Below, piece after piece: positions 1-9,747 of a stretch of DNA of 64,000 nt (positions within the stretch are counted from its first letter, which is position 1; the number at the start of each line of letters is the position of its first letter). The DNA comes from DATEMU01 sp964414585 (GTDB lineage: Bacteria; Planctomycetota; Phycisphaerae; UBA1845; UTPLA1), in contig CAYPXR010000002.1 of assembly GCA_964414585.1 (NCBI GenBank), positions 5,516-69,515 of the forward strand. Direction: 5' to 3'. The notes beneath the pieces are model-generated. The model had not been told where the DNA came from. It ran no database searches and was given only the letters and a program-made list of their open reading frames with translations. Made by a program: the position numbers and the translations under genes.

Positions 1-22
1 AATCATTTTCGATTGAAGAAGG

Positions 23-811
23 ATGAGCAAAAAGAATAACATCAACCGCCTGCGTGTGATCGGCATGGTCCATCTGCCTCCCCTGCCGGGCGCGCCGAAG
101 GCGGGGCCCATCGCGACGACGATCGACCGCGCCGTCTCGGAGGCGCGCCTGCTGGCCAAGGCCGGCTTCGACGCCGTCATCGTCGAGAACTTCGGCGATT
201 CGCCCTTCGCGGCGGACAGCGTGCCGCGCGAAACGATCGCGGCGATGAGCGTCGTCGTCGATCACGTCGTGCGGTCGTGCGGCGTACCGGTCGGCGTCAA
301 TGTCCTGCGCAACGACGGATTGGCGGCATTGGCAGTAGCCGCTGCGTCCGGAGCGTCATTCATTCGTGTCAACGTCTTGTCGGGCATCTATGCGACGGAC
401 CAAGGGTTGATTACCGGCAAGGCGCACGAAATCGCCCGCCAACGGGCCGCGATCGCGCCAGGCGTTCGCATCGCCGCCGACGTTCACGTCAAGCACGCCG
501 TGCCGATCAATCAGCCGGACATCGCCCTGGCCGCCGAAGAGACGGCGGGCCGCGCGGGCGCGGACATGCTGATCGTCAGCGGCGCGGCCACTGGCTCGCC
601 GACCGACATGGACGCAGTTCGACGGGTCAAGGAGGCGGTCCCCCGCGTGCCGGTGTGGATCGGCTCGGGCGTAACGGCGGCGACGGTCGGCGATTATCTG
701 GAGATCGCGGACGCGGTCATCGTGGGCACTTCAATCAAGCGCGGCGGGATCACGACCGCCCCGCCGGATGCCAAACGCGTGGCGTCATTTATTCGGGCGA
801 CGCAACGCTGA
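23..811 (+). CDS. BtpA/SgcQ family TIM-barrel protein
   Basis: This 262-residue protein is a complete BtpA/SgcQ family member. The family hallmark MVHLPPLPG is at residues 15-23, followed by VENFGDSPF (54-62), GVNVLRNDG (91-99), ADVHVKHA (152-159), IVSGAATGSPTD (184-195) and a phosphate-site-like IVGTSIKRGG near 233-242, all typical of this (beta/alpha)8 fold. In cyanobacteria BtpA affects photosystem I stability. In non-photosynthetic bacteria the substrate is unknown, so no reaction is assigned. The ATG at 23 directly abuts a purine-rich GAAGAAGG, which is too close for an ideal Shine-Dalgarno; the in-frame ATG at 65 is an alternative. The next gene starts within about 20 bp of the stop. 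Confidence 0.9.
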   Translation: MSKKNNINRLRVIGMVHLPPLPGAPKAGPIATTIDRAVSEARLLAKAGFDAVIVENFGDSPFAADSVPRETIAAMSVVVDHVVRSCGVPVGVNVLRNDGLAALAVAAASGASFIRVNVLSGIYATDQGLITGKAHEIARQRAAIAPGVRIAADVHVKHAVPINQPDIALAAEETAGRAGADMLIVSGAATGSPTDMDAVRRVKEAVPRVPVWIGSGVTAATVGDYLEIADAVIVGTSIKRGGITTAPPDAKRVASFIRATQR

Positions 812-828
812 CGTGCGTAGACTTGATT

Positions 829-1551
829 GTGGAACCTCGCACCCCCAAGCCGCGTCGATTCCTTTTCAAGGTTTGGTTTCTTACCGGCATTTTGCTTCTT
901 GCCGCCTATGAGGTCAGTCTGAAATGGGGCATTAACTACGCCCACGGGCGATTCTTTTTCGTCTTGACCGATGGGTACATAGTCCTACCACTACCAGACG
1001 ACCAGCCGCAGACCTGGGGCGATTGGGGATGGTGGATGTGGAGTCCGTGGTCGGTGGAAGACCGTTGGTTTCGCTGGAATCCGGTCGCTTTGATCCCATG
1101 GATTCTTAATACGCGCGGTATTGGCGGGTTGGGACTCCACATTCCGATTCCAACGTTGATGATTTTGGTCACTGTTATTCCAGTCTCACAAAAAATATCG
1201 AGATTGCCGCATCCGCTGTTTGCGGTGGTCGCTTCAATCGGATTCTTCATAATTGGAAACCTGCTAGTCTGCGCATTGTTGGAAGCCGTTAACGTGAGCC
1301 TTGCACGAATTCTCTTGCCTATTGAACTTGTCTTATCGGTGTCGCTGTTTCCCATGATCTGGATGGGCTTGCATGCTTGGATCCGTTCGCGGCGCATCCC
1401 CTGGAACCATTGCCAATCCTGCGGCTACAACCTGACCGGCAACGTCAGCGGAAGATGCCCAGAGTGCGGGACGGTCGTCTTAGTGCCGCTCGGCAAATTG
1501 GTTTCTGAGAATACTACTTCGAGTCAAAAAGAGTTGATTGAGCGGCGTTGA
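829..1551 (+). CDS. Planctomycete-type membrane protein with C-terminal zinc ribbon
   Basis: About 240 residues from the GTG at 829; a TTG at 823 is the other candidate. Reading further upstream would put the gene antiparallel in codon use inside btpA. Four hydrophobic segments are visible near residues 11-30, 107-120, 130-152 and 161-184. The C-terminus carries C195xxC198GYNLTG and C210PEC213G, a four-cysteine zinc ribbon. This CxxCGY...RCPECG tail is a recurrent module on planctomycete membrane proteins of unknown function. The middle is tryptophan-rich (residues 63-83). Base composition is slightly lower in GC than the neighbours. Function unknown; no catalytic motif seen. Confidence 0.75.
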   Translation: MEPRTPKPRRFLFKVWFLTGILLLAAYEVSLKWGINYAHGRFFFVLTDGYIVLPLPDDQPQTWGDWGWWMWSPWSVEDRWFRWNPVALIPWILNTRGIGGLGLHIPIPTLMILVTVIPVSQKISRLPHPLFAVVASIGFFIIGNLLVCALLEAVNVSLARILLPIELVLSVSLFPMIWMGLHAWIRSRRIPWNHCQSCGYNLTGNVSGRCPECGTVVLVPLGKLVSENTTSSQKELIERR

Positions 1552-1869
1552 CGCCCGTCGAAACCACGACGATAACGCAAGCTGAAGGATTCTCCGCCAG
1601 CCGATCGCGGACGGTCCCGTCGGCATGTATTTGCTACGGGAGCTCTCGCGTCGAGCGCGATTTTGATCAGATCCACGCCCGCAAGGGCGGGTCGGAAAAC
1701 GTCTCGTCTGGAATGGGCAATCACCTTGCGCGGCGGCGTTCCTCGACCCAGCCTTGCGGCTGGGGTTCTGATGGCAGCGCCCACGACCTCGAAAACAAAC
1801 CGTACCAGTACTGGTCGAAGTTGACGCAACGCCTAATGACGACTACCTTTCCAGCCCCGACATCCCCCA
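1552..1869. other. Intergenic gap with two hairpins
   Basis: No convincing coding sequence. A perfect 7-bp stem with a TTGC loop lies at 1747-1764 (CCCAGCC/GGCTGGG) and a smaller CGCCC/GGGCG hairpin near 1676-1690. Neither is followed by a long T-run, so their role (termination or repeat remnant) is open. Confidence 0.5.
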
Positions 1870-1955
<86 letters not shown>

Positions 1956-1971
1956 GTTTAGAATCCTTCAC

Positions 1972-1997
1972 AAACCCCGAACTTCTTTCGGGGGTTT
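1972..1997 (+). terminator. Intrinsic terminator after tRNA-Leu
   Basis: AAACCCCGAA at 1972-1981 pairs with TTCGGGGGTTT at 1987-1997 (one extra G), and T-rich sequence follows. It lies 17 bp past the tRNA 3' end. Confidence 0.75.
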
Positions 1998-2406
1998 CTT
2001 CGTTTTTGATGGGCTGTGGCCAGCCTCCGCCGATTTGGAAGCGAATTGGATGCGACTCGGCCTCCTGATCTTCTGTCCCGGTTCGCTTGGCGTGCATCGG
2101 TTGAGGCCCGCTCGGCGTTGCGCGTGGGCATGCCCTCCGCAGAGCCGAAAATGTCGGCCCCCTTACCATCGAAAACCGCGAGCCAATTCGGACTCCCCTT
2201 GACCCTCTCAGCATTCGGTCGCGAATGGAAAAACTCAACGCGCCGCAAAGCGTCCACGCTTTGAGCCGCGTTCGAGTTGAAATCTTTCGTGTTATTTTTT
2301 GATTAAGCCCCCGGGTGCAATGTCCGATATGTCTGCCGTTTCGTGTACAGCGCCGCGCGTCGGCGCTGAAAACCAACTCGCCACGAGATTGCCGGGGACT
2401 GCTTTC
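1998..2406. other. Intergenic gap upstream of ppk2
   Basis: No gene seen. Open frames here are antisense of the tRNA or lack any recognisable protein character. A T-rich patch at 2288-2300 could belong to the ppk2 promoter, but I cannot define -35 and -10 boxes with confidence. Confidence 0.5.
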
Positions 2407-3402
2407 ATGACTGAGAAAACTTGCACACGCGTCGATCATCCGGAGCACTCAACACACCATCCAGTGGACCCCCTGGTTCAAGAGGGTCAGGAGGTGGTCG
2501 AACGCGCGCTGCACCCTTCGGCACCCCCGTCATCGACGCGGATCGACGATGACAGCCTCTCCCTGACCGCTGATGACCTCGCGACGCTTCACTCCCGCCG
2601 GGAGTTCATCCACGCGTTTCAGGCCAAAGGTGTGAACGTCAAGAAGCTCAAACGTGCGCTTCGTTACGAGACCGAATTGAAGCTGCTTCAGATCGAGCTG
2701 GTCAAGCTTCAGCGATGGGTTCAAGAACAGGGAAAACGCGTCGCTGTTATCTTTGAAGGGCGCGACGCCGCCGGAAAGGGCGGCACCATCCGCCGTTTCA
2801 TCGAACACCTCAACCCTCGCGCCATGCGTGTGGTCGCCCTGCCGAAGCCGACCGAGGAAGAGCGGGGCCAGTGGTATTTCCAGCGCTACATGAAGCAGTT
2901 GCCCAACCGGGGCGAGATCGTGTTCTTCGATCGAAGCTGGTACAACCGCGGCATCGTCGAGCCCGTCAACGAATTCTGCTCGCGCCAGGAATACGAACGA
3001 TTCATGCAGCAGGTGCCGGAATTCGAGCACATGCTCGTTGAAGACGGCGTCATCCTGGTCAAATTCTGGTTCTCCATCTCACGCGAGGAGCAATTGGCCC
3101 GCTTCGAGTCGCGCAAGAACAATCCGCTCAAACAATGGAAACTCAGCCCGCTCGATGGCCGTGCCCAGGGCCTCTGGGATGCTTACACAAAATACAAAGA
3201 GCTTGTCCTCAGCCGGACACACACCAGCTACAGCCCGTGGATCATCGTCAAAGCCAATAACAAGAAACTCGCACGCCTGGACAGCATTCGCTACCTCCTG
3301 TCGCTGATCGACTATGAAGGCAAGGAAGATGCGAAGGTCCCGCTCTCGCCCGACCCTGACATTGTCTCCCGCTTCCATCGCAATGCCGTCAAGATCGACT
3401 GA
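2407..3402 (+). CDS. ppk2: Polyphosphate kinase 2 (PPK2 family)
   Basis: PPK2 enzymes transfer phosphate between polyphosphate and nucleoside di- or monophosphates in the cytoplasm. The Walker A motif FEGRDAAGKGG is at residues 116-126 and the lid/Walker-B region FFDRSWYNRG at 173-182. The VALPKPTEEERGQWYFQRY block and a C-terminal THTSYSPW segment are also typical. It looks like a single-domain class I enzyme. I chose the ATG at 2407 (331 residues, GGGGA 8 bp upstream); in-frame ATGs at 2320 and 2329 would add an unconserved leader. The first 50 residues are His/Pro-rich and outside the family core. No partner genes are adjacent. Confidence 0.93.
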   Translation: MTEKTCTRVDHPEHSTHHPVDPLVQEGQEVVERALHPSAPPSSTRIDDDSLSLTADDLATLHSRREFIHAFQAKGVNVKKLKRALRYETELKLLQIELVKLQRWVQEQGKRVAVIFEGRDAAGKGGTIRRFIEHLNPRAMRVVALPKPTEEERGQWYFQRYMKQLPNRGEIVFFDRSWYNRGIVEPVNEFCSRQEYERFMQQVPEFEHMLVEDGVILVKFWFSISREEQLARFESRKNNPLKQWKLSPLDGRAQGLWDAYTKYKELVLSRTHTSYSPWIIVKANNKKLARLDSIRYLLSLIDYEGKEDAKVPLSPDPDIVSRFHRNAVKID

Positions 3403-3469
3403 CACGCGCGGAATCATCCCTTGCTGAATCACAAAAAAGCGACCGGCGAGACGCACGACAAGCCGAAAA

Positions 3470-5647
<2,178 letters not shown>

Positions 5648-6102
5648 GTTTGTACTCCTTTGGTTGCTAACGCTCCGCCGGAATCATAGTCGGATTTACC
5701 CGGCAGTTTTGGCGCGGCTATTCGCGTGATCGCCGTTGCACGTCGAACGAATCGGCGCGACCGAGTGAAAGGGATGGAATTGCCCAAAGCCTGTGAAAAT
5801 CCGACGGCTTTCGAGGTCATTCCGCGGCGAAACCGTCGAACACCCGTACGTTGTTACGCGTTACCGCACCGGGTGCTTGATGCGCTTTTTTGCTACTTCA
5901 CCCCATTCCATATTTTTCAATCGAGCTTCATTTTGGTCACCGATGGAGGCGCGTCAAGTATGGGGCCGTGCTTTTGGGGCAAGCCGGATTGACAATCCGC
6001 CCCGCCGAGAGGTTACAATCCCAAGGACGAAGGCACGGGGCCGCGTCGAATACGTCGCTCCCGATCCGGGCGGGCGGAGCTGCATCCTTTGGAGCCAGGA
6101 TT
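5648..6102. other. Divergent intergenic region, katG / 6103 gene
   Basis: About 455 bp between divergent genes, expected to hold both promoters. A minus-strand TATGAT lies at 5683-5688, 35-40 bp before the katG start. No clear OxyR-like or PerR-like dyad was recognised. Short frames inside do not resemble proteins. Confidence 0.5.
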
Positions 6103-7458
6103 ATGACCCGACATTGCTTCATGCGCTTATCCGCATTCCTATTGGTCGCGCTGACCGTCGTGATTTTTGCCGGTTTGGCCTGGGCCGGGCCTGCGTCCGC
6201 AAGCCGACGTGATCCGAATGACGGCGATCAGGCCAGGAACGGCGTCAAAAAAGGCCCCGCGAAGAAAAAGAAACCGGCGGCCGCGAAGAAGGAGAAAGTC
6301 AAAGTTCGTTGGGGCCAACGGCACACCGAAAGCGACGAAGAATACGACAAGCGATATGCCCGGCTGCTCAAGAAGATTTCGCTCGACCGGGAAGGCGACA
6401 AATCCGGCGGCCCGACGCGCCTGTGGACCTACATGGGCCATCCGTTCATCGTTCGCACGGACATCTCCAGGGAGTTCACCGCCGATACCACGATGTACAT
6501 GGAGATGTTGCACCGCGATTACGGCGAGGCTTTCGCGAAACTGCTCCAGGCCTCGGGCTCGGCGAAGGAAAAAATCGAAGTCGTGGTGTTCAAGGATCAG
6601 GCAACGTACGCGGCCAACGGCGGGCACCCCGGCAGCGGCGGCCAATTCATGCCCGGCGTCGGACCCGGGTTCGAGGATCGCGGCCCGAAGTGGCCGGCCC
6701 GACGATACCGGCTGATGCAGTTCACCAGCGGCGTGGACGATTTCGCCAAATGGCCCAAAGGAACCCTGAAACACGAGGCCGCCCACATGGAGATGCAACT
6801 CCGGTTGGGTATGAATGTCATCCCGCAACTCAGCCTGTCCGTTCCGGTCGATTGTCCGCGATGGTGGAATGAGGGAATGGCCTCCGTCTTCGAATATTGG
6901 GATTTCGACAAGACCGTCGATGAGAATTTCGCCTTGATCCCCGATCGGGGGCGATACGCCCCGGTCATCCGGCGAATTCACGGCACCGATCGCTGGAAAG
7001 ATTTCAATTACGTGTGGACGATCGACGGCGCGACCTGGGGCGCGGACATGACCACCGATCAGGGGTTCCTGAACTACGCACAGGCCTGGTCGCTGGCCGC
7101 CTATATGATGCACGAAGGCAAAGCCGGGCGAAAAGACTTTCGCTCGATCTTCAACCTCTCGAAACGCGTCGGGGCCGACAAGAAAAACCGGGACGGCGTG
7201 GGCCTGCGGGCGTGGGATAACGCCTTTCCGGAGAACGATCGGGAGAAGCTCGAAAAAAACTGGAACGATTGGGTGGCGAAAAATGTACCGCGGAACAAGA
7301 AGGTGCCCGACGAGCATTGGATGCTTCTTCGGGCGGGCTTCAACCCGGACATCGTCGATCACCTGGCCGGCTACTCGGAAGAAGAGATGAAAGACCTGAG
7401 CGGCAAAATCGCCAGGGAACAGAAACGTCGCAACGACAAGGCCACGATCGAAAAATAG
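6103..7458 (+). CDS. Secreted peptidase-MA-like (DUF1570-type) putative metalloprotease
   Basis: 451 residues from the ATG at 6103, preceded by GGAGCCAGGA (6091-6100). The open frame continues upstream, but that part lacks protein character. A signal peptide covers about residues 1-28 (RLSAFLLVALTVVIFAGLAWA). A lysine/alanine-rich linker follows at 49-68. HEAAH at 224-228 is a zinc HExxH motif. WWNEGMASVFEYW at 254-266 supplies the downstream glutamate (E257), the gluzincin-like layout of the DUF1570/peptidase-MA families common in planctomycetes. Substrate unknown. It is probably exported and acts in the periplasm or on the surface. Confidence 0.75.
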   Translation: MTRHCFMRLSAFLLVALTVVIFAGLAWAGPASASRRDPNDGDQARNGVKKGPAKKKKPAAAKKEKVKVRWGQRHTESDEEYDKRYARLLKKISLDREGDKSGGPTRLWTYMGHPFIVRTDISREFTADTTMYMEMLHRDYGEAFAKLLQASGSAKEKIEVVVFKDQATYAANGGHPGSGGQFMPGVGPGFEDRGPKWPARRYRLMQFTSGVDDFAKWPKGTLKHEAAHMEMQLRLGMNVIPQLSLSVPVDCPRWWNEGMASVFEYWDFDKTVDENFALIPDRGRYAPVIRRIHGTDRWKDFNYVWTIDGATWGADMTTDQGFLNYAQAWSLAAYMMHEGKAGRKDFRSIFNLSKRVGADKKNRDGVGLRAWDNAFPENDREKLEKNWNDWVAKNVPRNKKVPDEHWMLLRAGFNPDIVDHLAGYSEEEMKDLSGKIAREQKRRNDKATIEK

Positions 7459-7951
7459 CCGCCCAAGAGCGTGGCAACCCGATCATCGTCCCTGACGATC
7501 GGGCGGCCGCAACGCGTTGGATTTCATCGTTCGGTCCCAGGATCGTGCCGGCGGTCCCCGCCGAAACCAGAGCCCGTACCGTGCCAGCGTGAAAGACCAT
7601 CGAGATCCGTCTTACGTGACGGCAATCCCGCGACCGCGCCCGGCATCCAAACACACGGCGAGAAACCCGCTCATCCTGCCGCGAGCTTCAGGTCTGAATG
7701 CCGAATGAGCCTGAGAGCGTCCTCCACCTTGCAGTTTCGTCATACCCGACCGAACAAATGAAGACCTTCGCGTACGTCACGACGACTTGCCGCGCCATCC
7801 GTGCGTCGTCGATTCGTGCCAAAACAAATTATGGATCGCAAGGATGGGCGGAAGGAGGCCCTCATCCGGTCTCCTTCCGCGCCACCTCACTCGAAACTAC
7901 CTAACCCGGGCGATATCGATCGCCCGCTGGTCAGGGTTGCCGCCGACTTCA
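7459..7951. other. Convergent intergenic region
   Basis: About 490 bp between the ends of the 6103 gene and mraZ. An imperfect hairpin (CCCG...ATCGTC/GACGAT...CGGG) at 7478-7503 follows the upstream stop by 20 bp and may act as a weak terminator; there is no T-run. I see no gene. Confidence 0.45.
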
Positions 7952-8374
7952 CTACTGGCCAAACTTATCCCAGCAATCGTCCAGAAGCTTTTCAAACTCC
8001 TCGCGCGGACGGATTTCGAGGTGATCTCGCACTCCACAAATCACCACTTCCTTTCCCAGACGGGACTTGCGCAGCATCTTTTCCGGGATAAGGATTCGCC
8101 CCTGGGTGTCCAGCTCCGCGGACTGCGCCAAAGGGAAATAGCGTTGTTCGAATTCCAGGTCTCGGGCATCGGGGTTGAGGGCCGAACGGCTGGCGTTGGC
8201 CATCTCTTCGAACCGCCGCTCGGTATAAAGCCAGAGGCTGCCCGACGGCCGACCTGGCACGATGACGAAGCCCCGACCGTCCTGCTCGGGGTCCCACTGG
8301 CTCCTGAACTTGGCCGGGATCGCGAGGCGGTTCTTTTCGTCGATGGCATGTTCGTAGTGCCCGATGAAAACCAT
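7952..8374 (-). CDS. mraZ: Transcriptional regulator MraZ
   Basis: A 140-residue MraZ, made of two SpoVT/AbrB-like DNA-binding repeats (about residues 3-50 and 76-125). The start GHYEHAIDEKNRLAIPAKFR and the second-repeat signature LDTQGRILIPEKMLRK are diagnostic. MraZ normally represses the mra/dcw division and wall operon and lies directly upstream of rsmH (mraW). Here the gene is isolated: the next downstream gene is convergent and unrelated. The ATG at 8374 has no obvious Shine-Dalgarno. A candidate auto-operator lies upstream (8428-8444). It may still control a distant dcw cluster, but that is inference. Confidence 0.95.
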   Translation of the reverse strand: MVFIGHYEHAIDEKNRLAIPAKFRSQWDPEQDGRGFVIVPGRPSGSLWLYTERRFEEMANASRSALNPDARDLEFEQRYFPLAQSAELDTQGRILIPEKMLRKSRLGKEVVICGVRDHLEIRPREEFEKLLDDCWDKFGQ

Positions 8375-8425
8375 GAAAAACCAATGAAATCAGCGATAAT
8401 CCACATCCATCCACCCGATGGGATT

Positions 8426-8454
8426 AGCCTACACAATTCCCCACTTCGATTCAA
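8426..8454 (-). promoter_or_regulatory. Candidate mraZ promoter with MraZ box
   Basis: On the minus strand TTGAAT (8449-8454) and TAGGCT (8426-8431) are separated by 17 bp. Between and over them lie GTGGGG (8439-8444) and a degenerate GTGTAGG (8428-8434), 4 bp apart. That matches the spacing of the G-rich direct repeats bound by MraZ in other bacteria. The second repeat is imperfect. Confidence 0.35.
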
Positions 8455-8596
8455 GAAAAAAATCATTTTGTTTTTCGATCCAGCAATTCCTGCGCTTCGA
8501 AAGTACGGAACATTAGGAATTCCAGAAGGTTGCAATCCTAGGAAGAGTTTCCCTCAATGAATCTCACAGGGGTCGCACTTCCACACTGTCTCCCAC

Positions 8597-9688
8597 CTAC
8601 CCCGAAACGAGACGGTAAAGCGCCTGCCATTGTCCCACCACGCTTGCCAGATCGTGTCGGCATAGCGCCTGTTCGTAGGCCGCCTCAGCCATCCGCCGAC
8701 CTTTTGCGCGATCGTCGAGCAACTCGATCGTTGCGGTCGCGAAAGCGTCCGCATCCTGCGACGGGCAGAGCAGACCGTCAAGACCGTGGCGAATGAGTTC
8801 GCGGCAACTCGGAATATCGCTCGCAACGACGGGACAACGACAGGCCATCGCCTCAAGCACCGTGTTCGGACTGCCCTCCGTGAGAGATGGAAACAAGAGC
8901 ACGTCGGCCGCCTTCAACCAGCCGGCGACGTCCTGCGACCATCCGGCGAGCCGTACATCCCGCGTCAGGCCGCGCGACGAAATCTCCCGCTCAATACGAT
9001 CCCGTTCCGGACCATCGCCCAGAAGAACGGCCTGCGCATCGACCCGTTCGCGCACTCGAGACACTGCCTCGACAAAGGTCGACAGGTCCTTGACGGGATC
9101 CATGCGACCGGCCCAGACGATCAGCGGGCGATGATCGCTCAAGCACAGAGCATTGCGTGACACAGCGGCGGCCGAGCGAATTTCATTGAAGTCAATTCCA
9201 TTCGGGATAACAACGACATGGTCACCACCCATTCCCAGTTCGTCGCGCAGATCAGCCGCGACGGCCTCGGAGTTGGCTACATGCAAATCCGACCATCCCC
9301 AGGTCAGCGACTCCAGCGCGCGATGAATCGGACGCTCGATCTCAATAGTCACCGTTGAAGTCACGATCGGTCGGGGGCGATCCCAGCGCCCGACCAGCCG
9401 CGCCGCCAGGTTGGCGTGGAACAAGGAGGCATGGATCAGATCAGGATCAAATCGCTTGACCTGCCGGGCAAGCCGCAACAGACAAGTGGCGTCGAACGAG
9501 CCCGTCGCGTCACACGAAAACGTTGTAACCCCTTGTCCTGCAAGGTCCTGGCTCAGCGGCCCCGGCGGAGCCAGACAGCCTACGATCGGCTCAATTTCTG
9601 TTTCGCGGAGGCGTAGCGCGAGCTTTGCAAGCCGCAGCGGGAGTCCACCGCGCTGAAGGTCCGTCGAAAGCATGAGGACGCGAGTCAT
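8597..9688 (-). CDS. GT4-type glycosyltransferase
   Basis: A 363-residue GT-B fold enzyme of the glycosyl transferases group 1 type, which transfers a sugar from an activated nucleotide donor. The N-terminal acceptor domain opens with the glycine-rich DLQRGGLPLRLAKLA (residues 10-24). IPNGIDF precedes the C-terminal donor domain, which contains VWAGRMDPVKDL, LLGDGPERDRIE and the E-x7-E-like FPSLTEGSPNTVLEAMACRCPVV signature. No TM segment or signal peptide. It stands alone here; the acceptor is unknown. Confidence 0.9.
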   Translation of the reverse strand: MTRVLMLSTDLQRGGLPLRLAKLALRLRETEIEPIVGCLAPPGPLSQDLAGQGVTTFSCDATGSFDATCLLRLARQVKRFDPDLIHASLFHANLAARLVGRWDRPRPIVTSTVTIEIERPIHRALESLTWGWSDLHVANSEAVAADLRDELGMGGDHVVVIPNGIDFNEIRSAAAVSRNALCLSDHRPLIVWAGRMDPVKDLSTFVEAVSRVRERVDAQAVLLGDGPERDRIEREISSRGLTRDVRLAGWSQDVAGWLKAADVLLFPSLTEGSPNTVLEAMACRCPVVASDIPSCRELIRHGLDGLLCPSQDADAFATATIELLDDRAKGRRMAEAAYEQALCRHDLASVVGQWQALYRLVSG

Positions 9689-9747
9689 GGGCGTGGATCA
9701 TATCGACCAGGACCCGCCGCGATGAAGGGACTTACCCTTGGGGCTTC

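Noticed and set aside
277..828. Upstream extension of the zinc-ribbon gene within btpA
   Set aside because: This part is Arg/Gly-rich and simply another frame of btpA; the hydrophobic protein begins near 829.
6139..7362. 407-residue minus-strand frame opposite the peptidase-MA-like gene
   Set aside because: Shadow frame; the sense strand has a signal peptide, a Shine-Dalgarno and HExxH.
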